Assembly: GCA_034439655.1 (NCBI GenBank)
Contig: JAWXAU010000140.1
Span: 1-32,528, forward strand
Direction of reading: 5' to 3'
DNA from: Bacteroidota bacterium
Lineage (GTDB): Bacteria; Bacteroidota; Bacteroidia; UKL13-3
DNA length: 32,528 bases
Shown: positions 16,272-26,522 of the stretch, piece after piece
How positions within the stretch are numbered: the stretch's first letter is position 1
Layout of the letters: the number at the start of each line of letters is the position of its first letter
Made by a program: the position numbers and the translations under genes
Notes under the pieces: model-generated
What the model was told of the DNA's origin: nothing
Databases searched by the model: none
Seen by the model: only the letters and a program-made list of their open reading frames with translations

Positions 16272-16928
16272 TTAGTCATTAACCTTATGATGGTCGGCCA
16301 AAAACTTTTGCAGTCCGATATCGGTAAGCGGGTGCTTCAATAATTGTAAGATGGGCTCTAAAGGAGCAGTAATAACATGTGCACCTACTTCGGCACATCG
16401 AATTATATGCACAGGATTGCGAATACTTGCTGCCAATATTTCTGTTTGGAATCCTTGCACGGCATATATACCCGCTAATTGTGCTATCAATTGTATCCCA
16501 TCATAGCTAATATCATCGAGCCTGCCAATGAAGGGTGATATATAACTTGCTCCTGCTTTGGCTGCTAATATGGCTTGACCTGCACTAAATACCAAAGTAC
16601 AATTGGTCCGAATACCCACATTGCTGAAATGCCTGATGGCTTTTAATCCTTCTAAAGTCATAGGTACTTTTACTACGATCTTCTCATCGATGGCAGCGAG
16701 TTCTTCACCTTCGGTAATAATTGTTGCCAACTCAGTGGCTATCACTTCAGCACTAATGTCGCCTGCCACCAAGTTGCAGATGGCTTTGTAGTGTTTAATT
16801 GCATTGGCCTTGCCTTTTATGCCTTCTTTGGCCATGAGACTAGGGTTAGTAGTTACCCCATCCAATATGCCCAATGATTGTGCTTCGGCTATCTGGTCAA
16901 GGTTTGCGGTGTCAATAAAAAATTTCAT
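16272..16928 (-). CDS. fsa: Small transaldolase / fructose-6-phosphate aldolase type
   Basis: This 218-residue TIM barrel is of the short transaldolase (FSA/TalC) class. It has MKFFIDTANLDQI at the N-terminus, GVTTNPSLMAKEG (24-36) and the Schiff-base Lys87 in VVKVPMT (85-91). It may transfer dihydroxyacetone units in the pentose phosphate pathway, or cleave fructose 6-phosphate. Sequence alone does not separate these reactions, and most Bacteroidota copies are called transaldolase. It is cytoplasmic, lies 78 bp upstream of trxB on the same strand, and is complete. Confidence 0.92.
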   Translation of the reverse strand: MKFFIDTANLDQIAEAQSLGILDGVTTNPSLMAKEGIKGKANAIKHYKAICNLVAGDISAEVIATELATIITEGEELAAIDEKIVVKVPMTLEGLKAIRHFSNVGIRTNCTLVFSAGQAILAAKAGASYISPFIGRLDDISYDGIQLIAQLAGIYAVQGFQTEILAASIRNPVHIIRCAEVGAHVITAPLEPILQLLKHPLTDIGLQKFLADHHKVND

Positions 16929-17054
16929 ATATTATAGTTATAAAGTTCTTGTAATAAATATTTTTTAGTTGGGTGCAATTATATAACACCGAACAAAGCA
17001 TAAAAGTTTAGGCAAATTACGACTTGATAGCACCGAATAGCATCCACCAATTTT

Positions 17055-17096
17055 CAACAAAAAACAAAAGCCGCCCTTTTTTAGGAGGACGGCTTT
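17055..17096 (-). terminator. Terminator of the SBBP/Ig-like secreted protein gene
   Basis: On the minus strand AAAGCCGTCC and GGGCGGCTTT form a 10-bp stem with one G-T pair, followed by a T-rich run (TTTTGTTTTTTG). It lies 26 bp past the stop. Confidence 0.85.
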
Positions 17097-17122
17097 GCAA
17101 AATTTTGTAATGGCTAAATATA

Positions 17123-20100
17123 TTATCTAATAACTTGTACTTTCTCTCTCCAAAGTTTGTTGCCCGATTTTACGCTGAGCAAATACAAACCTTCGGGTTG
17201 TGTTCCCAAATCTATATTGGTTAAACCATTTAAAGTATTATATGTTTGGTTTAAAACAACTCTTCCAGTCATATCAGTTATTTGAATGATTGAACTATTG
17301 GGACAGTTTAAGCTCAAAGCGAATGACCCAACATTTGGATTGGGTATTACCTGTGCTTTTTCAACACTAATGGTTTCAATTCCATTATTGGTAAAGCTTA
17401 CCAATTGCGATTTTGCAATGCAACCATTGGCATCTGTGACTTCAACCATATAAAAACCAGTTTGCCATCCATATATAAATTGGTTATTGCTATTGGCAAT
17501 AGGTTGGCCATTCAAATACCATTGATAACTTGTTGCGGTTACCGTGCAGGCCAAATTATTTACATTTATTACGATGCCCGGAGTGGCAGGTGCAGAATAG
17601 GGTGTAACTGCAACAGCAGTAGTGGTGTCAATACATTTATTTAAAATTATATAAACCAAATACGAACCAGAAGTAGTAACATCAAGCATACTATTGGTGG
17701 CACCACTTATTTTGGTTCCATTCATTTCCCATTGATAGGTAGAACCAGCATCCGCCGAAACAGCATTTAGAGTCACCGTATCATTGGGGCAAAAACCTGC
17801 AGTTGGGCTAGGCGTGATAGCAGCATTTTCGTTAATAAAAGTGAGTACCGTATCTTTTGAAAAATTAGAACACCCATTTGCCATCACTTCTACTTTATAA
17901 TCGCCGCTTTTTGTTATTGCAATAAATCTTGTTGTGCCATTAGGAACAGGGATTGTTCCATCATACCATTGGTAGGTTGTGCTTGGCCCTCCTCCCTGGG
18001 TACCTAAAAATACAGTGTTACCTTTGCATAAATAATTCTGCCCAGCAGGATACACTACCTGCAACGGGGCTTGAGTACCATTGGGTGCATTAACCACGAT
18101 ATTATTTGAAAGTACTGTGCAACCTGCAGGGGTGCTAATTAGCATGCGGTACGAACCACCTAATTTAGCATAATACTGATCGGTATTTGCATTGTTAAGT
18201 GATTGCGTATTACGTTGCCACTGATAAGTCCAAGTAGAGTTTGTATCTGATGTTAAAAGCACAGAATCGCCAAGGCAGAAAGTGGTTGATCCAGTTGCTT
18301 TGATAGTGACAGTGGGCGATTGTATAGTTGTTAAAGTTACTTTTGATGACATCTTTTTGCATCCAAAGCTATTTACTTCAACAGTATAATCACCAGCCTG
18401 TTTAGCATAGTACAATGTTGAGTTTGTATAATTTGCTGATTGTGCAGTACCATTCAAATACCATTTATATGTATAACCATTTCCAGCATTTGATGTAAGC
18501 ACTATACTGTCTCCAGTGCAAAACTGTGTGGCAGGTGCCGAAATACTTGCCGATGGGGGAGTGCCCACATTCACAGTTACTTTTACTGAACTTTGAGAAC
18601 AACCTTGGGCATTGGAAATAGTAACATCGTAAGTACCAGCAGCATTTATTGTAATAGATATATTTGTATCATTGTTAATAGGTGAACCATTTAAATTCCA
18701 TTGATAAGAAGTTGAACCGTTAGCGGCTGTCAAGGTAACTGAATCGCCTGAGCAAAAATCTGTGGGACCACTTGCAGTAACTTTTGAACTTATGCCCGGG
18801 CAACCAGAAAATTCCGCAACATAAATATCACTTTGGTCGACGGCGGTAATAGATTGGCTGCCAAAGGTAGCCTTAGTACCCGAAGTTCCAGTTCCATTAA
18901 ACGAACCTGTTATATATTGTTTTCCCTTACCTGTAGCTAATATATCTCTACAATCATCGACAAAGGCACTTCCTACTCCCAAGGCCCATTGCAAGTTGAA
19001 TGATGTGTCAATCGCACAAACAAAAACATCGTTACCACCTAGAGAGGTTAAAGTATTTGAACCTATGGATGCTGTACCGTTGAAATTACCAGCAATATAT
19101 ATATTACCATCACTTGAAGCACTCATTTTTTGAATGGCATCACCTTGCGAACCACCATAGTTCGTTGCCCACTGTACTGATAAATTACTATCAAAACAAG
19201 CTATAAAAGCATCCTGTGCTTGTGGGGTAAGTGTATAGGAACCAAAGGCGATACTGTTATTTCCGCCATTAGCAGCAGCTTGGTTAAAAGCACCACCTAC
19301 ATATATTCGTCCATCAATACCAATGGTAACGGCATTGGCAAAGTCATTCTGCCTGCTCCCTGTTGTGTAAACGCTGTTTAAATTTCCTTTTTGATCCAAA
19401 ACAGCGACGAAAATATCGGCTCCGCCTTTTGAAACTTTGTAACCATTGCCGAAATTAACCGAATCGGAAAATTGCCCGACAACATAAAGGTTACCTGATT
19501 TATCAAAAGTCAAATCATTTGCACTTTCACCTTGAAAATTAGCACTACCACCACCTACTGCCCATTTCCAGTTACCACTGTTGTTTATTTTGGCAGCGAA
19601 AAAATCACCTCTGCCAACACCATTTAAAGTTATATTTCCAAAAGTGGCATTGGCATTTGAAGGTGGGTTGCCACCACCAACTAGATTATAATAACCACAT
19701 ATATATATATCATCACTTTGGTCAAGCACAATTCTCACTGCCCTTTCATTATTTGTTGAGCCTGCAGACTTTGCCCATTGCAAGGTACCTGAACTATTAT
19801 ACATTGCCACAAATAAATCTGTACCACCAGCACTTGTTAGGCTAACAGAATTAGCTCCTGTGCCAAATGTACACGTACTACTATATAAGCCACATACATA
19901 TAAATTACCACTGGCATCGATGGTAATTCCGTAGCCACGGTCATCTCCCTTACCTCCTGCGTTAACCGCCCATTGTGGAGTGCCTGTGGAATCTAATTTG
20001 GTGAGGTAGATATCGTTACTTCCTTGGTTGGTAAGCGATGTAGAACCGAAAGATATATTTCCTGTATACCATCCCATTGTATAAGTATTGCCATTGGCAT

Positions 20101-20221
20101 CTGCCGCTATGCTAGATCCCGCATCATTTGTAGAGCTTCCGAAATCTTTCGCCCATTTTACAGTTTGAGCATTACTGTTAAACCCCCATAACAGGAGCAG
20201 TATGTAAATTATTTTCTTCAT
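17123..20221 (-). CDS. T9SS-exported protein: seven SBBP propeller repeats plus six Ig-like modules
   Basis: This 1032-residue protein starts with signal peptide MKKIIYILLLLWGFNSNAQ. About residues 22-470 hold seven repeats of 60-70 residues, most starting WA.. followed by DxxGNxYxxG.., which is the SBBP beta-propeller repeat. Seven copies suggest one closed propeller. Six Ig-like modules follow (about 470-945), each with paired Cys and FC.GDSV.L / YQW..NG patterns. The end (PNPNVGSFALSLN..REKVQVIR) is a type A T9SS sorting domain, so the mature protein should be cell-surface or secreted. It resembles adhesins or surface scaffolds, and no catalytic motif is seen. Confidence 0.88.
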   Translation of the reverse strand: MKKIIYILLLLWGFNSNAQTVKWAKDFGSSTNDAGSSIAADANGNTYTMGWYTGNISFGSTSLTNQGSNDIYLTKLDSTGTPQWAVNAGGKGDDRGYGITIDASGNLYVCGLYSSTCTFGTGANSVSLTSAGGTDLFVAMYNSSGTLQWAKSAGSTNNERAVRIVLDQSDDIYICGYYNLVGGGNPPSNANATFGNITLNGVGRGDFFAAKINNSGNWKWAVGGGSANFQGESANDLTFDKSGNLYVVGQFSDSVNFGNGYKVSKGGADIFVAVLDQKGNLNSVYTTGSRQNDFANAVTIGIDGRIYVGGAFNQAAANGGNNSIAFGSYTLTPQAQDAFIACFDSNLSVQWATNYGGSQGDAIQKMSASSDGNIYIAGNFNGTASIGSNTLTSLGGNDVFVCAIDTSFNLQWALGVGSAFVDDCRDILATGKGKQYITGSFNGTGTSGTKATFGSQSITAVDQSDIYVAEFSGCPGISSKVTASGPTDFCSGDSVTLTAANGSTSYQWNLNGSPINNDTNISITINAAGTYDVTISNAQGCSQSSVKVTVNVGTPPSASISAPATQFCTGDSIVLTSNAGNGYTYKWYLNGTAQSANYTNSTLYYAKQAGDYTVEVNSFGCKKMSSKVTLTTIQSPTVTIKATGSTTFCLGDSVLLTSDTNSTWTYQWQRNTQSLNNANTDQYYAKLGGSYRMLISTPAGCTVLSNNIVVNAPNGTQAPLQVVYPAGQNYLCKGNTVFLGTQGGGPSTTYQWYDGTIPVPNGTTRFIAITKSGDYKVEVMANGCSNFSKDTVLTFINENAAITPSPTAGFCPNDTVTLNAVSADAGSTYQWEMNGTKISGATNSMLDVTTSGSYLVYIILNKCIDTTTAVAVTPYSAPATPGIVINVNNLACTVTATSYQWYLNGQPIANSNNQFIYGWQTGFYMVEVTDANGCIAKSQLVSFTNNGIETISVEKAQVIPNPNVGSFALSLNCPNSSIIQITDMTGRVVLNQTYNTLNGLTNIDLGTQPEGLYLLSVKSGNKLWREKVQVIR

Positions 20222-20393
20222 TTTTTAAATTGGTTTTTTTATATGTTTACGTTTAAAATGAAAAAAGGGTGGGGCAAATTCACTTATCTCCCAAAAATTC
20301 CTATATAAATTACTTACACACTTGTAAAACCCTCTTTGTATTTAATAGACAACAAAACTGGAATAGGTTGGATAAAATAAATGTATATTAAAG

Positions 20394-21719
20394 TTATTCG
20401 ACTTTAATAAGTTGACTTTCAGTAAATTTATTTGATTTTATTTGCACGATATACATTCCAGGGGTTAAGTTATTAACTTCTATTTCTGTTTGTGTGCAAT
20501 TAGAAAAATTCTGGGTCATTACTTTTCTACCAGTGAGGTCATATAACTCGATTTCAATTTTTTCTAGCATTTGACTGAAACGAACATATAACTTATCGAT
20601 TGATGGATTGGGATATAATAAAAAATTATTTGTTCCTACCGCATCTTCGATACCTGCAAGTTTCGATGCACTTATATAATTCGATTTGGTGCGGGTTGAT
20701 GTGCCAGCATTGTTAGCTACAATAAGTTTGATGTTATAGTTACCAAATGTATCGAACACTACTGATATGTTTTTGTTTCCTGCATTACTGCCATTGATAT
20801 AGTGGAATTTGCTGGGCGTAATATCCCAAATATAGGAGGTAGGGGTATTAGTACTTTTATCTATAATGTTAACGGGTTGCCCTGCCAATATATTGGTCTT
20901 GTCAGCCTGGAAATCAGCCACAGGTTTAATGTCTCTTTTATTATCCCTAAATTTTACTGAGGAAATAGCAAAGGTATTAAACACTTCTGTTCCATCAATT
21001 TGAAGAATCGGTATTTTTTCTCCATTGGTCAACCATTTATATTCATATCGAGTACCAGGAATACCAAATGAAAAATTGGATACTTTAATGGAGTCGATGT
21101 AGGTGATTTTAGATTTAACACGAACACAATCAAAATTCCCATAAGGCGTGGTAAGACTTCCCCATCCGTCAACAGTGTTTACACGGGTTCCAAATTCTTT
21201 AAAACTAATAGGCAAAGTACCTGTGGGGTCACTTAATGCAAATGCATATTCATTGGAATCGATATCTCCATAGTTCAAAGGGAATTTATATATAATATCT
21301 TCTTTGGTAAAATTGGCAGGCAAGGGTATTTTGCTATAGGTAAACCCACGGCCCACAATACTCCATTTGTCTTTGTTCTTTTTATAAAAATCATAGATAT
21401 CATAAAAAGTAGCGATAAACAAATTCAAAGAATCTTGTGTTTTGAGACCGATGGTATTGAAAAAATAAAGGAGATACGACGTTTGTAAGGAACTTTTAAA
21501 GTTATATACATCTTGAGTGGTAGGTACCAACTTAGAAAAATCCCAAGTTTGGTTCGACCCAGTTTTTGTTGCAGAAAATCCAGTATTCTGAGCTTGAGCA
21601 ATAGTATATATAATTTGATCGCCATTGGAAGGCATATCACTTTGCGTAATCGTGATTTGAGCTTTTGCAAGGTTAACAATCGCAAAAAATAATATTGATA
21701 CTTTGACTGTTTTTAACAT
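20394..21719 (-). CDS. T9SS-exported protein with a PKD-like domain
   Basis: This 441-residue protein has a signal peptide ending near LAKAQ (17-21) and a beta-rich N-terminal region of unknown fold (22-260). A PKD-like domain follows (about 265-355; PVADFQADKTNILAGQPV .. SYIWDITP). It ends in a type A sorting domain (LYPNPSIDKLYVRF .. GMYIVQIKSN). The cell surface or outside is its likely place. Similar proteins recur in Bacteroidota genomes with no assigned role. It is upstream of, and on the same strand as, the SBBP protein gene, separated by 172 bp. Neither has a clear consensus promoter. Confidence 0.82.
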   Translation of the reverse strand: MLKTVKVSILFFAIVNLAKAQITITQSDMPSNGDQIIYTIAQAQNTGFSATKTGSNQTWDFSKLVPTTQDVYNFKSSLQTSYLLYFFNTIGLKTQDSLNLFIATFYDIYDFYKKNKDKWSIVGRGFTYSKIPLPANFTKEDIIYKFPLNYGDIDSNEYAFALSDPTGTLPISFKEFGTRVNTVDGWGSLTTPYGNFDCVRVKSKITYIDSIKVSNFSFGIPGTRYEYKWLTNGEKIPILQIDGTEVFNTFAISSVKFRDNKRDIKPVADFQADKTNILAGQPVNIIDKSTNTPTSYIWDITPSKFHYINGSNAGNKNISVVFDTFGNYNIKLIVANNAGTSTRTKSNYISASKLAGIEDAVGTNNFLLYPNPSIDKLYVRFSQMLEKIEIELYDLTGRKVMTQNFSNCTQTEIEVNNLTPGMYIVQIKSNKFTESQLIKVE

Positions 21720-21728
21720 ATTTTAGTT

Positions 21729-21782
21729 TTGGATAATCATGAAAAGGAAGTGCAATTAACGCTTTTTTTTTTAATTATCCAA
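21729..21782. repeat. 9-bp inverted repeat spanning 54 bp
   Basis: TTGGATAAT (21729-21737) and ATTATCCAA (21774-21782) flank 36 bp with a run of ten T in the gap between the glycosyltransferase stop and the next gene's start. It may be a short hairpin or a remnant of a small insertion. Confidence 0.4.
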
Positions 21783-21785
21783 ATG

Positions 21786-22907
21786 TCAGCCAAGAATTTT
21801 ACAATAAAGTGTTTCGTGTCTTTTTACTTCAATATCAATTGTATAGCTTGAATTGACCAATGACGATTGCTTTGCAACTATCTTGTTTAACTCACTTTCC
21901 GCCAAATTTAATAACCAATCAAGCTTTAGTGCCAAGCTAACTGAATCGGACTCTTGAAACATTTGAGCGGGCAAAGTTTTTAATTGGTCTCTTATTCCAT
22001 ACACATCGCTAGCAATGCAGGGTAAGCCCACTGCCATAGCCTCCAAAAGTGCAACAGGGCTTCCTTCGCCCAAATTGGTAGTAGGTAGGATGAAATAATC
22101 GGAGCAGTTCAATAATTCATTTACGTTCATCCGTTTGCCAATCAAATAAACCCTTTCAGAAAGGCCCTTTTCTACTATTATACTTTTTAATTTTTCGGCA
22201 TATTCATTTCTGTCGTCACCTATTATAAATACTACAGAATTTATATGTTTGTCTTTAATAGAATGAAAACCTTCAATCAGATATTCTATTCCTTTGCGGG
22301 GAACTAAATTGGCAACTGTAGTAATTATTTTTGTACCTGAATTTAGTTTGAATTCCTTTTTCAGAAGATTCTCATGCAATGTTATTTTTTTGAACTCACC
22401 AGTATTTACACCCCTATGTAAAAGCATGGTTTTATTATTCCCACCCTTAAAAAAATCCTGCATCATATCATTATTTTGCACGGCAATGCCGTGGGCCAGC
22501 ATCGTGCGAAAACGCCAACCATTACCGCCCCAGCTCATATTTTTTTTGGTAAATATCCACTTGGCACCGCCCAATCTACATGCAAGTGCTTCATAATAAT
22601 CGTCGGAATAATTGAAGGAATGCACCAAATCGAACTTGTGCTTTTTAATGAAACGCGAAACTTTCCATGCATGCAAAATTGATTTAACTCTACTAGGTCT
22701 ACCTTTTAATAAATAAGGATAAACATGCACAGGGACACCACTATTTTTAACCGTTTCAAAAAATTTTCCGCTATCGTTTATACAACATAAATGCGGCTCA
22801 AATAGATTCTTATCAAGCCGCAAAGCTATATTGAGCATGGCTTTCCCACTTCCAGCCGTATCGAAATTGGGGATGGTGAAAAGAATTTTGTAAGGTTTTT
22901 TTGGCAT
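21786..22907 (-). CDS. Family 4 glycosyltransferase
   Basis: This 373-residue GT-B fold protein has the N-terminal donor/acceptor loop TAGSGKAML (18-26). The C-terminal half has VANLVPRKGIEYLIEGF (198-214) and the E-x7-E motif EGSPVALLE (281-289), both typical of retaining GT4 enzymes. It would transfer a sugar from a nucleotide donor to a surface glycan. Which sugar is unknown. Its start is 13 bp behind the asparagine synthetase stop, so the two form an operon. Together they look like a small remnant of a surface-polysaccharide locus. Confidence 0.9.
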   Translation of the reverse strand: MPKKPYKILFTIPNFDTAGSGKAMLNIALRLDKNLFEPHLCCINDSGKFFETVKNSGVPVHVYPYLLKGRPSRVKSILHAWKVSRFIKKHKFDLVHSFNYSDDYYEALACRLGGAKWIFTKKNMSWGGNGWRFRTMLAHGIAVQNNDMMQDFFKGGNNKTMLLHRGVNTGEFKKITLHENLLKKEFKLNSGTKIITTVANLVPRKGIEYLIEGFHSIKDKHINSVVFIIGDDRNEYAEKLKSIIVEKGLSERVYLIGKRMNVNELLNCSDYFILPTTNLGEGSPVALLEAMAVGLPCIASDVYGIRDQLKTLPAQMFQESDSVSLALKLDWLLNLAESELNKIVAKQSSLVNSSYTIDIEVKRHETLYCKILG

Positions 22908-22920
22908 TTAATATATTATC

Positions 22921-24777
22921 TCAATTTATTTTGGCATGACTCATAGCCAGTGCATACAAAGTAAATATAGGCCATTTCAAATCTGCTTTTTTCGATTTGT
23001 GTACGTTCAATATATTCTGTAGTTTTTCTTTGTCTATATCAAATGTGGAAATAAAATTATCCGACAACAAAGTGTCATACACGGGTTGTTTTAATTGCTC
23101 ACGCAGCCATTTGTCTAAAGGCACGGAGAAACCACGTTTAAACTTATCGTGAGGCGTATGCCCCGTTTTATTTCTCAATAATGTTTTCAATAATTCTTTT
23201 TTCTTTTGGTCTTTGCAGCTCAAATAGGGGTCGATAGTCAAAGCTTTTTCTATAAAACTTTTCTTTAAAAATGGAACACGTACTTCCAAAGAATTCTCCA
23301 TGCTCATGCGGTCCACCTTGGCTAAAGTCTTTTGCATCATCCCATAAAATTCAGCCTTCGCCATCCGCAAAAGCAATTCTTTTTCACTCCCTTTGTCATC
23401 ATAGTTATAAGCATCGAATAGGGGAGAGAAGTTGGTGTTTTTAAGTTCGGGAAATATATTATCAATATCGGTTGTATGGAAACGGCTATGCAAATGTGCA
23501 TGAGCTTCTGCCATCGTATCGAATAGGAAATTGCTATTGATATTTTTATTGTTGGTAAACATTTTATCAGTAGCATAAGCCATATACCGCAATTTTTTGG
23601 GAATGAAATTGAATTTGCGGTTTTTCAGCAACGACCAAAATCTTTCATAACCATAAAAAAGTTCATCTCCGCCATCGCCCGAGAGGGCTACTGTTACCTG
23701 CTTACGGGCATGGTTACATACTAGCCAAGTAGGTATTACCGAAAAATCTGCAAGAGGTTCTTTAATGCCTTGCATCACCTGTTCTAAATATATAGCTGCC
23801 TTGTCGGAGTCCATCATATCCAGCAAAAACTCAGTCTTGAATTTTTCTGCATAATAGCGAGCATCCTCACTCTCATCATGCTTTTTGCTATCGCTTCCTA
23901 TAGAAAAAGTCTTTAAGGTTCCAGTAGTTTTCTTACTTGCATAGCTTACAATAAGTGGCGAATCAATACCACCTGAAAGGAAGGCCCCGAGTGGTACATC
24001 GCTCAGCATTTCATCACTAACAGCTTGCTTTAAAGATTCATTAATAATCTCCAATGCTTCTTTTTTATTATCAATAGTTGATTCTATATGGTTAGGAAAT
24101 TCCCAATATATTTTCTTCGAAACAATACCACCTTTATCAAATATAATAATCTCACCCGGCCTTAACTGATGCGTACCTTGGTGCAAGCCCAATGGTGCAG
24201 GAACATAGTGCCATTTAAGATAAGTCTTTAATACTTCTTTATCGTAAGAAGCACCCTTAATAAGTGGGTGCAAAGCTACTTGGTCGTATTGACTGGCAAA
24301 AACCACATTGTTATTTTTGAACCCATAAAACACAGGTTTTATTCCTGCAAAATCTCGGGCCAAATATAGTTTTTCTGAAGGTGTATGAAAAGCAGCAATT
24401 CCAAACATGCCATCCAATTTTTCAATAGCTTTTTCAAATCCATATTCATCAATACAGCATAAAATAGTTTCTGTATCACTGTGAGATTTGAAGGTGTATT
24501 TATTCGCAGGAAGCTGTGCTCGCAATTCTAAATGATTATATATTTCGCCATTGAATACCATTACCCAATCATTCTTATGGCTGTGCATCGGCTGATTGCC
24601 GGCTTCGCTTAAATCTATAATTGCTAAGCGTCTAAAACCGAGACTGCACATTCGCCCGTCACACCAATAACCATCGGAGTCGGGGCCACGTTTTGCTGCC
24701 AGATTATTTAACTGAATAAATTCTCCTTTTGGCGTAAGTTTGAAGTTGGGAAGAAACTCCCCGAAGATTGCACACAT
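22921..24777 (-). CDS. asnB: Asparagine synthase (glutamine-hydrolysing)
   Basis: This 618-residue enzyme has nucleophile Cys2 of the class II glutaminase (MCAIFGE), glutamine-site motifs RGPDSDG (30-36) and NGEIYNH (76-82), and the synthetase P-loop SGGIDS (268-273). It makes asparagine, or amidates a related acid, from glutamine and ATP. Paralogues next to glycosyltransferases often amidate sugars or act in surface-polysaccharide loci, and the 13-bp link to a GT4 gene supports that reading. All catalytic residues seen are intact. A TATATTTG -7-like box lies just upstream (24793-24786). Confidence 0.93.
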   Translation of the reverse strand: MCAIFGEFLPNFKLTPKGEFIQLNNLAAKRGPDSDGYWCDGRMCSLGFRRLAIIDLSEAGNQPMHSHKNDWVMVFNGEIYNHLELRAQLPANKYTFKSHSDTETILCCIDEYGFEKAIEKLDGMFGIAAFHTPSEKLYLARDFAGIKPVFYGFKNNNVVFASQYDQVALHPLIKGASYDKEVLKTYLKWHYVPAPLGLHQGTHQLRPGEIIIFDKGGIVSKKIYWEFPNHIESTIDNKKEALEIINESLKQAVSDEMLSDVPLGAFLSGGIDSPLIVSYASKKTTGTLKTFSIGSDSKKHDESEDARYYAEKFKTEFLLDMMDSDKAAIYLEQVMQGIKEPLADFSVIPTWLVCNHARKQVTVALSGDGGDELFYGYERFWSLLKNRKFNFIPKKLRYMAYATDKMFTNNKNINSNFLFDTMAEAHAHLHSRFHTTDIDNIFPELKNTNFSPLFDAYNYDDKGSEKELLLRMAKAEFYGMMQKTLAKVDRMSMENSLEVRVPFLKKSFIEKALTIDPYLSCKDQKKKELLKTLLRNKTGHTPHDKFKRGFSVPLDKWLREQLKQPVYDTLLSDNFISTFDIDKEKLQNILNVHKSKKADLKWPIFTLYALAMSHAKIN

Positions 24778-24807
24778 AGATACTGCAAATATATATGTGA
24801 ATTAATA

Positions 24808-26475
24808 TTAAATTTGATGTTTGCCTTTAAAATATTTTTCCAATTCTTCTCTGCCAAGTGCGTTCAAAGTGAAGTCTTTTGTTAAGCCTCCTTTACGAGC
24901 TGAGTTCACACCGTACTGCATATCATGTAATCCTTCTTTTTTATGGGCATCGGGATTGATACTAACTGGAACAGACTTCTCCATACAGTAATAAAGCCAT
25001 CGCCAATCTATGTCAAGTCTGTAGGGGTGAGCATTAAGCTCTATTGCGACACCATTAGCAGCACATGCATCTATAATCAATTTATGGTCGATTGGATACC
25101 CTGGGCGTGACAAAAGTAACCTTCCGGTAGGGTGACCTAAAATATTTGTATAAGGATTTTCGATGGCTTTAAGCAAACGCATATTTGCTTTTTCCTCATT
25201 CATTTTTAAATTTTGATGCACTGAGGCTACAATAAAATCGAAGGTAGCTAACACATCATTATTATAATCCAATGAACCATCGCCCAATATATCACTTTCT
25301 ATCCCTTTAAATATTTTAAACGGTGCCAGCTCCTTGTTCAATTGATCAATTTCTATATGTTGTTGTTGCACACGTTCTATCTCTAATCCTTTAGCATAAA
25401 CTGCTGTTCGGCTATGGTCGCATATACCGAAGTATTCATAGCCCAGTTCTTTGCAATATAATGCCATTTCCCTAAGCGAATGCTTGCCATCGCTATAAGT
25501 GCTGTGATTGTGCAAAATCCCTTTTAAGTCGCTTAGCTCTATAATTTTTCCGCCTTTTTTAGTTAACTCAATTTCAAGTTCACCTTCACGCATTTCTGGA
25601 ATGATATAAGGCAGATTCAGATTACTATATACAGTTGTCTCGTCCACTTCTTTATCGGCAAGCGAAGTATATCCTATTTTGTTTAAATGCTCAGGCGTGG
25701 CAGTGGTTTCAAATAGTATTCGTTCGTAATTATAATCTGCACATTTATATATAATAGCAGGGTAGGAGCCCAATATATTAAATTGTATATAGGCATCTTG
25801 TTCGTCTTCAACTTCCAGTTGTGGCAGCTCTTGCAAATACTCTGAAAGATATTCTTCATTAGCAATACAAACCCATTCAAATAATTCCACTACATCACAT
25901 TTGCGGCGAACTTGGCCAGATATTGTTATAGTTTCAAACGCATTTGTTTGTTCTAATAATGCTTGTATTTCATTCGCAACTTGCTCGGCAGTTACATAAT
26001 GAAGTTTGCCCGTATTGCTCGCAATGAAATTAATTCCTTCTATAATAGTTTGCTGTGTTTTTTCACCAAATCCTTTGTGCTGCGAAAGTCTATTTTCATT
26101 ACAAGCATATAATAGCTCGCCGACAGATTCTATGCCCAGTTCTTGCCAAATCTGTCTTACTTTTTTAGGGCCAATACCTTTTATATTGAGCATATCCATC
26201 ACACCTACAGGCGTTGCTGCATGTAGGTCTTGAAGGTCTTTGAAAGAACCTGTTTGATTTATTTCATTAATTTTTGAAGCCAAGCTTTTCCCTACACCTT
26301 CTACTTTTTCCAATGCAGAAATATCCAATTCAGATAAATCTGTAGCGAGCTTATCAATACGATAAGAAGCACCTGCATAGCTTTTTACTTTGAATGGATC
26401 TTTGCCATGCAGGTCCATCAACTGACTATATAGTTTCAGTTGGTCGGCTATGGAATCGCTTGAAATCTTTGGCAC
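24808..26475 (-). CDS. polX: PolX family protein with intact PHP domain and apparently dead polymerase site
   Basis: This 555-residue protein has the PolX order: helix-hairpin-helix repeats (about 45-145; VEGVGKSLASKI, IKGIGPKKV, KGFGEKT), a palm region and a C-terminal PHP phosphoesterase. In the palm, the canonical GS.RRG...GDIDIL reads SGQVRRKCDVVELFEW (186-201), so both aspartates that bind the catalytic metals are missing. The PHP ligands are complete: HNH (322-324), DH (353-354), E393, H420, GHP (447-449), H483 and PDAH (508-511). The likely activity is 3'-5' exonuclease or AP-type repair rather than synthesis. Confidence 0.9.
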   Translation of the reverse strand: MPKISSDSIADQLKLYSQLMDLHGKDPFKVKSYAGASYRIDKLATDLSELDISALEKVEGVGKSLASKINEINQTGSFKDLQDLHAATPVGVMDMLNIKGIGPKKVRQIWQELGIESVGELLYACNENRLSQHKGFGEKTQQTIIEGINFIASNTGKLHYVTAEQVANEIQALLEQTNAFETITISGQVRRKCDVVELFEWVCIANEEYLSEYLQELPQLEVEDEQDAYIQFNILGSYPAIIYKCADYNYERILFETTATPEHLNKIGYTSLADKEVDETTVYSNLNLPYIIPEMREGELEIELTKKGGKIIELSDLKGILHNHSTYSDGKHSLREMALYCKELGYEYFGICDHSRTAVYAKGLEIERVQQQHIEIDQLNKELAPFKIFKGIESDILGDGSLDYNNDVLATFDFIVASVHQNLKMNEEKANMRLLKAIENPYTNILGHPTGRLLLSRPGYPIDHKLIIDACAANGVAIELNAHPYRLDIDWRWLYYCMEKSVPVSINPDAHKKEGLHDMQYGVNSARKGGLTKDFTLNALGREELEKYFKGKHQI

Positions 26476-26522
26476 CGGATATTTAATGAATGAATGAGGT
26501 TTGATTTAATTATTTATAATAG

